DNA of 64,000 nucleotides from Saprospiraceae bacterium (GCA_016710625.1 JADJVK010000011.1:116039-180038); one strand, 5' to 3'; shown: positions 11,369 to 20,790, counted from the first letter of the stretch. Made by a program: numbers and translations. Notes: generated from the letters alone by a model not told the origin.

Positions 11369-13004
11369 TTAAAACGCCTCTAATTTTGTAATATAATTTA
11401 TCCATTTTTCAACAGTGTTTGATTGGTTGATTTGAAATATGATATCCTCATAAACCCATATACTCCCAAAATTGGTCTCTACAATATTTTTTGGATTTCC
11501 ATATAGTTTCATTATTTTTTCATCTTGATCACCAATTTTAACACCCAGATTTGTTTGCCCTTTATAATTTGCTTTGCTGACTAACAAAGTTGTAAATAGT
11601 TTGTTGGGAATGTCCCTGTTTAAAAAAATTCTATAGGGAAGTTCTGGATTGTCATTTTGTATAAAGACATTTTCTTGTTCTAACTCACAGATTGTCGCAA
11701 CATTTTTATTTTTTGAGTAAATGCTTTCAAGCTCATATTGCTGATAGTGTCATCAAAAGTGGGAATTCTCACCACATTCACCATTTCATGAGGAACATTA
11801 TTTAATACATCCAAGTTGATTTGCCCTAATTGATTGTTATTTTCAATTGCTTTATTAAAAAATGTCGTAGCTAATGAATTATTTCCTTCTCTTGCAGCAA
11901 TGATTCCTTGAAGCACATGAATATCACTCAATGTTTTAGAATTGGTTTTTGTTTTCAAAACTATTGGCAAAGCTTCTTCCTCCAAATAAAATTTTGCTTT
12001 GGACAAATTATTGAGTAAAGCATAGGCATTTGCTTTGTTCAAATATGCGATGGAATAATCTGGATCTAGACTAATAGCAGCATCGAAATGGAAAATTGCC
12101 TGTTTTAGGATAGAATCTTTTCGGTTTGCTAAGTCTCTCGAGCCTCTAAATTGAACATCCATTTCATTAACATAGGAAAACTTCAAGGAGTCTTTATTAA
12201 AATAAGTCATGGCGTCCATTACGGCAGAAACGCCAAGATTATTATAGATTTCTCTGCTCTGATATTGATTCAAAATATATTTGTAATACAAATAAGCTTC
12301 GTGGTGCTTCCCGATTGCAGATAAAAGATTTGCCATCTCAAAAACATCCACCAAAGTTTTTACCTTTTCAGCAATTCTTTTAGATAACACCATTCTATCC
12401 GACTTTGAGGGATAACCATCAAGATTTTCACCCAACCCGTAAGATTGATACAAGTTGGCGATTAAGCTATCCCCTTTTTCGAAAAGTCCAAATCCGGCAG
12501 AATATGCCAGAAAACCGCCTAAATAATCTGCTTGAGTCTCATTAAGTACCTGATTTTGAACTGAATTAATATTTTTACTCACATTCAAATCCACTATTTC
12601 TGAAGCAAAAAAGATTTTTCCATAAGCATGTTTTTCATAATAATGTGTCAGTTCGTGAGCCAACAAAAAAGCGATTGCCGCATCCCCAAATTTGGAACAA
12701 ACATCATAAGCTTTTTTTTCTAAAACTATTTCAGATTTATTGTAATCGATGCTAGCAACATGACTTTCTTCTTGTTTCAAATACAATTTGGGCACCAAAT
12801 ATCTAAAATCACCTCTTGCATTTATCAATCTTTGGTAGATATTCAAAATTCGACTGTAATCAGGAGTGTCATTCAAATTACCAGTTTCATTATTTTGGAA
12901 ATTACTATCTTTTTGAATGATGGGTAAAGTACAAGCTTCTGTTTTGAGCAAAAGAAACATTAAAACTAAAAATTATTAAAAATAGTGGATTGCTTATTTT
13001 CATT
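11369..13004 (-). pseudogene. Exported M48-like zinc metallopeptidase with TPR repeats (frameshifted)
   Basis: The true start is probably ATG 13002-13004, giving MKISNPLFLIIFSFNVSFAQ, a signal peptide; a one-base error near 12940 moves the rest into another frame. The main frame has the zinc motif HELTHYYEKH and the third-ligand block NETQADYLGG, both typical of M48-type peptidases, followed by TPR-like helices (KHHEAYLYYKYILNQY; AISLDPDYSIAYLNKANAYALL). A second indel in an A-rich run near 11705 separates a C-terminal region, 'ELEQENVFIQNDNPELPYR' to KLEAF, that ends at 11369. Corrected length is about 545 residues. It is the first gene of a two-gene operon with the FecR-like protein. An exported peptidase next to exported caspases suggests a proteolytic cascade, but no substrate is indicated. 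Confidence 0.75.
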
Positions 13005-13206
13005 TGACTTCAAACCAGTTTAACAAATAAATTAGAAACAATTTTGAAAAATCATTATGTTTCAAAATATTATTTTGATAACAAATCAAATTCTAATCAA
13101 ATATAATACAATTAACCGAAAAGCAATAATATATAATAATTCAAATAAGATTTTTTATTGAAAAAAGAATAGAAAAGAATGATAAAAAGTGAGACAATCA
13201 GGATAG

Positions 13207-13244
13207 TAATAAATAAAAAAAGCCACTCATTTCTGAATGGCTTT
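13207..13244 (-). terminator. Terminator of tRNA-Asn
   Basis: On the minus strand AAAGCCA (complement of 13238-13244) pairs with TGGCTTT (13219-13225) and is followed by a T-rich tail. It begins 6 bp after the tRNA 3' end. Confidence 0.75.
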
Positions 13245-13249
13245 CTAAG

Positions 13250-13323
13250 CTCTCCCTTCAGGACTTGAACCTGAGACCCTCTGATTAACAGTCAGATGCT
13301 CTAACCAACTGAGCTAAGGAAGA
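13250..13323 (-). tRNA. tRNA-Asn (GTT)
   Basis: 74 nt on the minus strand. The acceptor stem TCTTCCT/AGGGAGA, D-arm with TTAGCTCAGTTGGTTAGAGC, anticodon stem-loop CTGACTGTTAATCAG with anticodon GTT, and TTCAAGT T-loop all fold as expected. No CCA is encoded. It forms the left boundary of the right copy of the 1.34-kb repeat, or lies just outside it, depending on what is left of the window. Confidence 0.95.
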
Positions 13324-13346
13324 ATCTATTTTTTTAAATAGCGCTG

Positions 13347-13377
13347 CAAAGTTATGACAGTTCTAGATATTGTGCAA
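13347..13377 (-). promoter_or_regulatory. Promoter of tRNA-Asn
   Basis: On the minus strand TTG (13375-13377), 20 nt, TAACTTTG (13347-13354), then 23 bp to the tRNA 5' end. It matches the Bacteroidota -33/-7 pattern. Confidence 0.7.
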
Positions 13378-13447
13378 TATTTGTAGCGATTTTTTTTAAA
13401 AAATTTTAATTTTGTTCTTAAAATATTAATAATCAAATAAATAAATT

Positions 13448-14373
13448 ATGAGTTTATTGACAATTGGCACCGTTGCCTTTGATGATATTGAAACACCTTA
13501 CGGAAAAGCAGAGAGAGTTGTGGGTGGAGCAGCCCTTTATGCAGGTCTTGCAGCGTCTTATTTCACACCAAAAATTCAGTTGGTTTCGGTGATAGGAGAA
13601 GATTATGATGAAAAAACATTACAACTTTTGAGAGATCGAGGAGTGGATATTGATGGGATAGAAGTTGTGAAAGGAGGAAAGTCTTTCTTTTGGGCTGGAA
13701 AGTATCATACAAATATGAATTCGAGAGATACCTTAACCACCGAATTGAACGTTCTTGCAGATTTTAATCCAATTCTTCCTGAAAAATACAAAAATGCTGA
13801 ATTCGTCCTTTTAGGCAATTTGACACCTGATGTACAAATGCAAGTAATCAATCAGCTGACTTCTAAGCCTAAATTGATCGCTATGGACACGATGAATTTC
13901 TGGATGGATATTGCAATGGATAGCTTGAAAAAAGTGCTTAAAAAAATAGATTTATTGACAATAAATGAAGAAGAAGCTCGCCAACTATCTGGAGAACATA
14001 GTTTGGTGAAAGCTGCCAAAGTAATTCATGCAATGGGTCCACAATTTTTGGTTATCAAAAAGGAGAACATGGTGCTCTTTTGTTCCATGAGGAAGGTGTT
14101 TTCTTTGCTCCAGCTTTACCATTAGAAGAAGTGTTCGACCCAACTGGTGCTGGAGATACTTTTGCTGGTGGATTTATGGGCTATATCGCAGCGACTGGAG
14201 ATATTTCATTTACAAATATGAAAAGAGCAATTATTTATGGCTCTGCAATGGCTTCATTCTGTGTGGAGCAATTCAGTATAAAAGCAATAGAAAATTTGAA
14301 CAAAGAGGCAATTAATAAAAGAGTTAGTGAATTCGAAAGCTTGACTCGTTTCGATACAGAATTAGAATGGTAA
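13448..14373 (+). pseudogene. PfkB-family carbohydrate kinase, copy 2 (one frameshift)
   Basis: Same protein as copy 1 at 141. Residues 1-204 read cleanly, from MSLLTIGTVAFDD with the family's GGAALYAGLAAS substrate/lid region. In the run after 'LVIKK' five A replace the six A of copy 1 (near 14058-14062), which shifts the frame. The remaining 97 residues carry the ATP-site signature DPTGAGDTFAGGFMG. The total of 926 bp is one short of 927 (308 codons). Since copy 1 has the correct base count here and copy 2 has it where copy 1 is broken, the two together define one intact 308-residue kinase. Confidence 0.88.
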
Positions 14374-14376
14374 TAG

Positions 14377-14472
14377 AAATGGCTGTCTGAATTAGAAGTT
14401 TTGTTTCGCTTAGTCGCTCCCGTTTGAATTGGAGCGACATTGCAATAAACTACATTTCAGACAGCCATTTTT
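14377..14472 (+). terminator. Nested-hairpin terminator after pfkB copy 2
   Basis: Outer stem AAATGGCTGTCTGA (14377-14390) with its complement at 14457-14470, inner stem GTCGCTCC/GGAGCGAC (14413-14420, 14431-14438), then a T run. It separates convergent genes and can serve both directions because the upstream side is A-rich. Confidence 0.7.
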
Positions 14473-14497
14473 AAATTTGATAAGATGTGATTTGTTA

Positions 14498-14971
14498 CTA
14501 TTTAATTTTATGAATACTATTTAGTATTTTCAAACCATCTTTTTCAGCAATATGGTCTCCGTCTTCAAAGATGATAAACACCCAAAGATTGGTTGATTTA
14601 CTATCTACAAGACCAGCTAACATGATTTGTTGTCCATCCTTGTATCCAAGAATATATTTTCCTTCAAACTCATCATCTTCCACATCATAAAATTCATCTT
14701 TAGCTTCAAATTTTAAATCTCTAGCTAATTTCAAAGTAGCACTCTTCATGTCTTTTGAACTTACAGTGCCGTCCTCAAATATATACATATACAAATGCAT
14801 CCCAATTCCGTCCGATTCAAATTCGTTATCAGTATTTTGAACAACTTCAAAATCATCAGGCAATGAAATTCCGATTTTGTAATGATTCCAAACAAAATCT
14901 TTTTGAGCAAATGTGTTATATTGAAAAGTTAAAAAAAATAGCGTAGAAAGAATAAATAATTTTGATTTCAT
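14498..14971 (-). CDS. Small exported protein of unknown function
   Basis: 157 residues. The N-terminus MKSKLFILSTLFFLTFQYNTFAQ is a signal peptide with probable cleavage after FAQ. The mature part alternates short beta-strand segments and acidic turns (YDVEDDEFEGKYILG; LWVFIIFEDGDH) and ends with an amphipathic helix GLKILNSIHKIK. No family is recognised. The fold could be a small alpha/beta domain like those of secreted stress proteins. It is convergent with pfkB. A 3' fragment of a second copy lies at 1190-1342. Confidence 0.8.
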   Translation of the reverse strand: MKSKLFILSTLFFLTFQYNTFAQKDFVWNHYKIGISLPDDFEVVQNTDNEFESDGIGMHLYMYIFEDGTVSSKDMKSATLKLARDLKFEAKDEFYDVEDDEFEGKYILGYKDGQQIMLAGLVDSKSTNLWVFIIFEDGDHIAEKDGLKILNSIHKIK

Positions 14972-14999
14972 AATTTTTTATTAAATTTAAATGTTCTAA

Positions 15000-15007
15000 C
15001 AAATATA
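15000..15007 (-). promoter_or_regulatory. -7 element upstream of the small exported protein
   Basis: TATATTTG on the minus strand, 29 bp before the start codon, fits TAnnTTTG. No clear -33 TTG is seen at the right distance. Confidence 0.4.
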
Positions 15008-15191
15008 TTATCGACTTAGAAATAATTTCTAAATTGATTAATAATGGTCATTTTTTTGTGACTTTGATTATTTTGATAGAATTTCATTTTAATTTTACTC
15101 TTGGTTTGTCATTATTAAACTTTTAGAATTGATATTTTGAAGCTTATAATAATTAGTGACCTTATTTTTTTAAAAAAATCATTTATACATA

Positions 15192-15794
15192 ATGTCCAAC
15201 AGTTATAAACAACACCTTCAAAAAAATGATAAATTAAAGGATTTGGTCGCATTGGTAGATTTACCAAAGCTTGAAGATGGAAATGTCTATCAAAGTCTTA
15301 TGAAATCTATAGTTTCCCAACAATTATCCACAAAGGTTGCAGATGTCATCTGGGGAAGGTTTATTAATTTATTTGATGATAAAAAACCGCATCCTTTACA
15401 AATAATTGATTTTGATATTGAAACCATGAAAAGTGTTGGGCTTTCTGGTCAGAAAGCAAATTATATCAAAAATGTCAGTATTTATTTTACAGAAAACAAT
15501 TTAATTGACTTCGACTGGAGTGGTTTATCTGATGAAGAAATAATTCAAATTCTGACCAAAATAAAAGGAGTTGGCGTTTGGACGGTTCAAATGATTTTAA
15601 TTTTCACCCTAAAAAGACCTGATGTTTTTCCTGTTTTGGATTTGGGCATTCAACAAGGCATAAAAAAATTATATGCTTTAGAATCTAGTGGCAAAATATT
15701 AATGCAAGAGATGGAGCAAATCTCTGAGGAATGGCGACCCTATCGATCTTATGCAAGTCGAATCATTTGGAAATGGAAGGATACTAAAATTTGA
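15192..15794 (+). CDS. alkA: DNA-3-methyladenine glycosylase II (AlkA-type)
   Basis: 200 residues, HhH-GPD superfamily base-excision repair enzyme that removes alkylated bases such as 3-methyladenine. The early block SIVSQQLSTKVADVIWGRF is the conserved first helix pair. The helix-hairpin-helix is LTKIKGVGVWTVQMILIF, followed by the GPD-type loop KRPDVFPVLDLG, where the Asp of VLD is the catalytic residue. The length fits the single-domain subfamily without the N-terminal domain of E. coli AlkA. It stands alone on the plus strand and is convergent with the response regulator gene, with stops 7 bp apart. Confidence 0.88.
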   Translation: MSNSYKQHLQKNDKLKDLVALVDLPKLEDGNVYQSLMKSIVSQQLSTKVADVIWGRFINLFDDKKPHPLQIIDFDIETMKSVGLSGQKANYIKNVSIYFTENNLIDFDWSGLSDEEIIQILTKIKGVGVWTVQMILIFTLKRPDVFPVLDLGIQQGIKKLYALESSGKILMQEMEQISEEWRPYRSYASRIIWKWKDTKI

Positions 15795-15800
15795 ATTGTA

Positions 15801-16538
15801 TTAGATTTTTAATATTTCATGAAGCTTATCCTTCCTTCTTCTTGCAATTTCAATACTTGATCCACTATTGAGAATTAATTTATTGTTTTCAATTTTATCA
15901 ATTTTGTTTAAATTAATTATATAAGATTTATGACATCTGAAAAAAAAGTTTCCTTCCAATGTCTCTTCAAAGTCTTTTAAAGTTCTAGCTGTCATAATAT
16001 GCTTATTATCAACTGTGTATAAATGAGTATAATTGCTATCCGCTTTCAAATATTCTATATTGTTTATATCAAAAAAACGTACTCCATCATAAGTATTTAT
16101 CGCCAATCTGTATTCATTTATTATATTGTTGTTAAGATTTTTCAATAAATTTTCATGTATTGCTTCATAATTTTTTTGAGTATTTCTATTCGTTAAAACT
16201 CTCGAAACTGCTTCTTTTAATTCAGATATTTCTATAGGCTTCAATAGATAATCCAAAGCACTGAATTTTATTGCTTTAATGGCATATTGATTATGTGCTG
16301 TCGTGAAAATAGTTTCAAAATTTCTGTTTTTTACCATTTTTAAAAAATCAAACCCGTTGATTTCTGGCATTTCAATATCTAAAAATACGATATCAAACTG
16401 TTGATTTTCAACAATATTCAGAGCCTCCAAAGCACCATTTGCTGTATAGATTTCTTTTATTTCCGGAACAGATTTCTCGATTAACATCTTTAAAATATCA
16501 ATTGAGCTTTGTTCATCATCAATTATTATTGCTTTCAA
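15801..16538 (-). CDS. LytTR-family response regulator
   Basis: 245 residues. The receiver domain (1-120) has the acidic pair D7/D8, the phospho-acceptor Asp54 in VFLDIEMP, Thr in TIFTTAH and the conserved Lys in YLLKPIE. The C-terminal LytTR DNA-binding domain (about 145-245) includes NIEYLKADSNYTHLY and FFRCHKSYIINLNKI. It follows the sensor kinase gene by 6 bp and is surely its partner. Target genes are not evident, though the flanking secreted-protein genes are candidates. Confidence 0.93.
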   Translation of the reverse strand: MKAIIIDDEQSSIDILKMLIEKSVPEIKEIYTANGALEALNIVENQQFDIVFLDIEMPEINGFDFLKMVKNRNFETIFTTAHNQYAIKAIKFSALDYLLKPIEISELKEAVSRVLTNRNTQKNYEAIHENLLKNLNNNIINEYRLAINTYDGVRFFDINNIEYLKADSNYTHLYTVDNKHIMTARTLKDFEETLEGNFFFRCHKSYIINLNKIDKIENNKLILNSGSSIEIARRRKDKLHEILKI

Positions 16539-16544
16539 AATAAA

Positions 16545-19500
16545 TTAGTTTAATATTGGCAATGTAATTAAAACTTTTGTTCCTAAAGCCTGGTCAAATT
16601 CATCAACTAAATCCTCTATTTCGATACTTGCTATTTGATTCGTCTGATGTTGGATTATTTCAAGTCGTTCTTGAGATAATTTCATCCCTTTTGATTGATG
16701 GTCTTGAGCTTTTATTTGTTTTGATTTTATTTCCGCAGCTTTTTTTCTACCAATACCATTATCATAAATTGTTACTAATAAAACATTCTCTTTTTTCACT
16801 TCAAATGATATTTCTATTTTTCTATTCTCAGCTTTTAGCATCAAGCCATGCCATATTGAGTTTTCCACAAAAGGCTGTATCAATAAGGATGGGATTTCTA
16901 TAAATTCTTCATCAATAGATTCATCTATATTTATTTTGTATTCAAAGGAGTTCCCAAATCTCATTTTTTCAATTTCTAAATACAATGTCAAAATTGTTAT
17001 TTCTTGTTCAATCGTTAGATAATTCTTTTCAGAATAATTTAATACTAACCTAAGTAGTTTCGAGAATTTATTAAGATATAAATATGCTGTTTCAAAATCT
17101 TGTTTTGCAATGCTATGTTGAATTGAGTTTAAGCTATTAAATATAAAATGAGGATTCATTTGGGCTCTCAAAGCTCTAATTTCAAGTTCTGCAATGACTT
17201 TATTTATTCTTGATTTCTCTTCTTCCGCTGCTTTTATTTTTTTCTCTCTAACTATAAAATATGCAATGACAATAGTTAAAAGCAATAAAATTGAGCATAA
17301 AAGGAACCACCAAGTTTTCCAAAATGGTGGTGAAATATTAAAATGATATATTATTTCATTACTTATTTTAGATTGGTCAGTTGATGTTGCTTTCAACCTA
17401 AAGGTATAATTTCCAGCGGCTAGACTTGGGAAACGAATACTTCTATTATTGTAATTTAATGTTTGCCATTCCTTTTCTAATCCTTCTAAAATATAGGTAT
17501 AAACTATTTTATGGGGAGTCAAATATTCATTAAGTGCAAAATCAAAGATGAAATAATTTTGGTCATATTTATATTCATTAATATTATTATAATCAATACT
17601 TTTATCATTAACTTTAATATCCTTTAGCAGCAAATTCAAAGTTTGAGGCTGAAAACTCAATAGATTTGTATTTATATCTACAAAATATTCTTTTGAACAA
17701 AAAGTAAAATTGCTATCATACTGTTCGACTATAGCTTCAAAACCGCCTTGTTTTCCAATTCCAAAAGTATTGTCATATTCTATTAAAATTTGTTCCTCTG
17801 AATCAATAGTTGCAATACCTTTTTGTGAACTATACCAAAATCTTCCTCTAGACGACAAGTTGGTGCAATATATAGTTGAAGGTAAATATTTTATAAGAGA
17901 ATTGTCTTCACCATAAATCCATTTATCCTTGCTTTTTTTCAATTTAATTAAACCATTATTTTTCGTTGTAACTTGAATATTATTTTTATAAACTTGCAGT
18001 GACAATATATTATAATCAGGAATATAACTTGCTGTTTCTGATTCATTTGTAAAATTTTGAACAGAATTTTCACTTGTATTATAAATTATTAGTCCATTTC
18101 CCTGTGTTCCAATAAAAATCTCATTTTCATAACTAGATATACAAATTACATTAAGGTTTTTAAATTGTTTTTCTATAACTGGTATTTTAGAGGCAATTTT
18201 TTTGGTTAAATCGTATTTAATTAACCCTTGATTTAGGGTTCCTATCCATAAGTTTTGATTTTTATCGTAAGTAATACTCGTTATGACTAAATTCGAAAAC
18301 TGCTTATCAAAATCATATTGCAGTTCTAATTTATCTACTAATTGATTAATTATAAACAACTTACCTTGAGAATATACATAGATTAATTGATCAATTCTAA
18401 AAAATCCAATAATTTGATTATCAATATTTTTATTAAAATATATTGTTTTAATCCTATTATTTTCAACTTTTATTAAGTCTCCTTTTTTGGGCATTGTTAA
18501 ATAATATGCTTTTTCATTTACAGTTATCTTTTGAGGAACAAAAAATATTTCACCAATATTTTGCCAATTTGTTATATGTCTAAGGTCTTCTATATTAAAA
18601 GCTTCATATTGTCGATTGGAATACAACAAACCACCGTTTGTAGCAACCCATAAATGCTCTTGATTTTGACAAAAGGAATTAATCATAAAATCCGAAAATA
18701 CTAATTGGTTCTCTTTTGAAATAACTGGCGTAAACTTCTTGTTGTAAATATTAAACTTCCAGAGCCCAACAGCTCCACCATATAACAATATACTATCATT
18801 CAAAAAAGCAATTGATTTACAAAATTGCAAATGGTTAAACCTTTTAATATCAATTTTTGGTAAATTATAATTTTCCCATTTGTTATGGGTAATATTAAAT
18901 TTTCTTAAAGAATAACCAGCAATCCAAAGATTATCCCCTTTTTTTAATATTTTATATAAATCTTTTGGTTGTTTATTTTCATGAGGGTGAAATGAAAAAC
19001 TTTTGGTTTCCAAATTAAAGCTAAATAAGCCTAAATTAGTAGCTAACCATAATTCTGTTTTAGATTTTAGTATTATATGGTTGATGGTTTTAAATTCTTT
19101 GTCAAAAAATTTCGATGCAAATTGCTTCCACTCGAAAATATCAAATCGCTTATAAAGTGGGTTATAAACAACTAAATCTTGACCCGTATAGCATAAAAAT
19201 ATTTTACCATCTAATACAAAAATATTATTTAAAGCGGATTTGGGAAGGGTATTTCCAAAAGTATCTTTATCAATATATCTCCAATTTCTATTGTTTTTTG
19301 AATAGATATTTAATCCATTGTTAGTGCCACATAATATATTATTACTATCTAATTCTGTAATACAATTAATTTGCTCGCCTTTAGGAGTTGAGTTTTTAAC
19401 TTTCGAGTCAAATTTTTCAAAAATCAATCCATCATATTTTGCAATACCACCATCTGTTCCAATCCACAAATTTTGATGATAATCAGAGAATATACAATTA

Positions 19501-19604
19501 ATTAAATTATTGGGCAGTCCATCAGAAATTGTTTTTTGATGAAAAAGCATAGGCTGTGCTACACAATTTATTGATAAACATAATATGAAAAAAATCTTCT
19601 TCAA
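16545..19604 (-). CDS. LytS-type sensor histidine kinase with beta-propeller sensor
   Basis: 1019 residues. A signal sequence (1-16, ending CVAQ) leads into about 650 residues of Reg_prop propeller blades (for example NLWIGTDGGIAKYDGL; HLWVATNGGLLYSN), then a Y_Y_Y Ig-like domain (YTYILEGLEKEWQTL, AGNYTFRLKAT), one membrane helix at about 765-785 (WWFLLCSILLLLTIVIAYF), a short coiled coil, a His_kinase/LytS domain with the phospho-His in MNPHFIFNSLNS (about 818) and an HATPase_c with the N-box LLIQPFVENSIWHGL. The start is a TTG at 19604, since no ATG gives the signal sequence. Its 5' end overlaps the preceding gene by 83 bp. Such sensors read periplasmic glycans or other ligands; here the ligand is unknown. 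Confidence 0.92.
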   Translation of the reverse strand: MKKIFFILCLSINCVAQPMLFHQKTISDGLPNNLINCIFSDYHQNLWIGTDGGIAKYDGLIFEKFDSKVKNSTPKGEQINCITELDSNNILCGTNNGLNIYSKNNRNWRYIDKDTFGNTLPKSALNNIFVLDGKIFLCYTGQDLVVYNPLYKRFDIFEWKQFASKFFDKEFKTINHIILKSKTELWLATNLGLFSFNLETKSFSFHPHENKQPKDLYKILKKGDNLWIAGYSLRKFNITHNKWENYNLPKIDIKRFNHLQFCKSIAFLNDSILLYGGAVGLWKFNIYNKKFTPVISKENQLVFSDFMINSFCQNQEHLWVATNGGLLYSNRQYEAFNIEDLRHITNWQNIGEIFFVPQKITVNEKAYYLTMPKKGDLIKVENNRIKTIYFNKNIDNQIIGFFRIDQLIYVYSQGKLFIINQLVDKLELQYDFDKQFSNLVITSITYDKNQNLWIGTLNQGLIKYDLTKKIASKIPVIEKQFKNLNVICISSYENEIFIGTQGNGLIIYNTSENSVQNFTNESETASYIPDYNILSLQVYKNNIQVTTKNNGLIKLKKSKDKWIYGEDNSLIKYLPSTIYCTNLSSRGRFWYSSQKGIATIDSEEQILIEYDNTFGIGKQGGFEAIVEQYDSNFTFCSKEYFVDINTNLLSFQPQTLNLLLKDIKVNDKSIDYNNINEYKYDQNYFIFDFALNEYLTPHKIVYTYILEGLEKEWQTLNYNNRSIRFPSLAAGNYTFRLKATSTDQSKISNEIIYHFNISPPFWKTWWFLLCSILLLLTIVIAYFIVREKKIKAAEEEKSRINKVIAELEIRALRAQMNPHFIFNSLNSIQHSIAKQDFETAYLYLNKFSKLLRLVLNYSEKNYLTIEQEITILTLYLEIEKMRFGNSFEYKINIDESIDEEFIEIPSLLIQPFVENSIWHGLMLKAENRKIEISFEVKKENVLLVTIYDNGIGRKKAAEIKSKQIKAQDHQSKGMKLSQERLEIIQHQTNQIASIEIEDLVDEFDQALGTKVLITLPILN

Positions 19605-20778
19605 ATAATATTCTAGTATTCACTAAAAATACAAATTTCTTGTTAATATCCATATTTTGTTTTCCATCCTTAAACAATTCATTGGGCATCATTTCGCCAA
19701 ACGGCATTCCTTTTTTTATAATACTTTCAACAGGATCTTCAGACTTAAAATCATATGTAAATGGCCCAAAATCAAAGCCAAAACCGTATTCTTTATGCCC
19801 GTCACCATCTGCATCTGAAGCATGTAACCTTGCTGCACCGCTAGGACCTAAACCTAAGCCCACACCAAATCTTTCAGATTCATCATCCATTCTATCTTTA
19901 TCTTCAATTGCACTTGTGACTGCATCCATTGCAAGGTTCGTTCCAAATCCAGCAGATAATGAACCAGCTTTCCTGTCTAATACAATACCAGCATTGGATG
20001 TCAAGATTTCTGATTCAGATTTTAACTTATACTTTTCATCTAATCCCAAAATTTTTGAAAGATTAAGTTCATTTTTAAGTAATCCAAGATCGAAAGGTTT
20101 AAAACCCTCTTTCTTTGAACCATCTTCCTCCCAAGTACCTATTTTCTTATTATCGGAGTACCCTATTTTTAGGGCCCCATAATCATTTTTCTCATTTATA
20201 TAAGATCCATTAAACATATCAAGATTCTCATACATGAAGAAAGGGTTAGGAGCAACGGTATTTTTCAAAGAAAACAAGTTATTTATCATCTCTTTCTTTA
20301 ATTTGCTATCATCTTCTGACATATCCGAAAACCCACCAATTCGCATACCTTCTGCCGTTCCACTAAAATATTTTTTGTTTTCATTACTTTCAGGGAAATA
20401 ATCATTTTGATTAGATATTGAATCTATTTGGTCAAAATCTAACAATCCCGTTGGAAGACTGTTATCAGTTCCATTACTTACAAAATTTTCAGGGAAATAA
20501 TCATTTTGATTGGATATTGAATCTATTTGGTCAAAATCTAACAATCCCGTTGGAAATCCATAATCCTCCTCTTCTTTCATTTGAATCGGGCTAGAGCTTA
20601 CCTGAAATGGAGGAGGCTTAAGTGAGGAGATTCCATTAGTAAATGCATCAAAAAAACCATTACTTTCACTTTTAAATTGCAATGGAGGAGGTTTTATTGA
20701 TTTGGATTTTGATCCATTTGTAGAATCATTGTTATTTTGCCTTATTTGATTTACTTGATTTTTTAGTATGCTATCCAT
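19522..20778 (-). CDS. Protein with PPP(L/F)Q motifs, possible eCIS-type cargo
   Basis: 418 residues with no signal peptide. The N-terminal 70 residues are Ser/Asn/Lys-rich with repeated KPPPLQFKS and KPPPFQVSSSPIQMK. Such 'PPLQ...PIQ(R/M)K' tracts are familiar from N-termini of DUF4157-type and other contractile-injection-associated Bacteroidota proteins. A 23-residue direct repeat begins LPTGLLDFDQIDSISN, occurring at about 73-95 and 107-130. The C-terminal half is Gly-rich (FGVGLGLGPSGAARLHASDA, GHKEYGFGFDFGPFTYDF). The last ~28 residues overlap the kinase gene and may reflect a late frameshift after KQNMDINKKF. Function unknown; no injection-system structural genes lie in the window. Confidence 0.6.
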   Translation of the reverse strand: MDSILKNQVNQIRQNNNDSTNGSKSKSIKPPPLQFKSESNGFFDAFTNGISSLKPPPFQVSSSPIQMKEEEDYGFPTGLLDFDQIDSISNQNDYFPENFVSNGTDNSLPTGLLDFDQIDSISNQNDYFPESNENKKYFSGTAEGMRIGGFSDMSEDDSKLKKEMINNLFSLKNTVAPNPFFMYENLDMFNGSYINEKNDYGALKIGYSDNKKIGTWEEDGSKKEGFKPFDLGLLKNELNLSKILGLDEKYKLKSESEILTSNAGIVLDRKAGSLSAGFGTNLAMDAVTSAIEDKDRMDDESERFGVGLGLGPSGAARLHASDADGDGHKEYGFGFDFGPFTYDFKSEDPVESIIKKGMPFGEMMPNELFKDGKQNMDINKKFVFLVNTRILFEEDFFHIMFINKLCSTAYAFSSKNNF

Positions 20779-20790
20779 AATTTAAAAAAG

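Larger units (their letters stand above)
13309..14651. repeat. Right copy of 1.34-kb direct repeat
   Basis: Matches positions 1-1343 at an offset of 13308. In this copy the secreted-protein gene continues intact beyond the end of the repeat, so this side is the undisturbed arrangement at its right end. Confidence 0.9.

Noticed and set aside
13250..14651. Integration of a mobile element at tRNA-Asn
   Set aside because: The repeated stretch is 1.3 kb and includes whole genes, no integrase is visible, and the tRNA is complete; tandem duplication explains it better.
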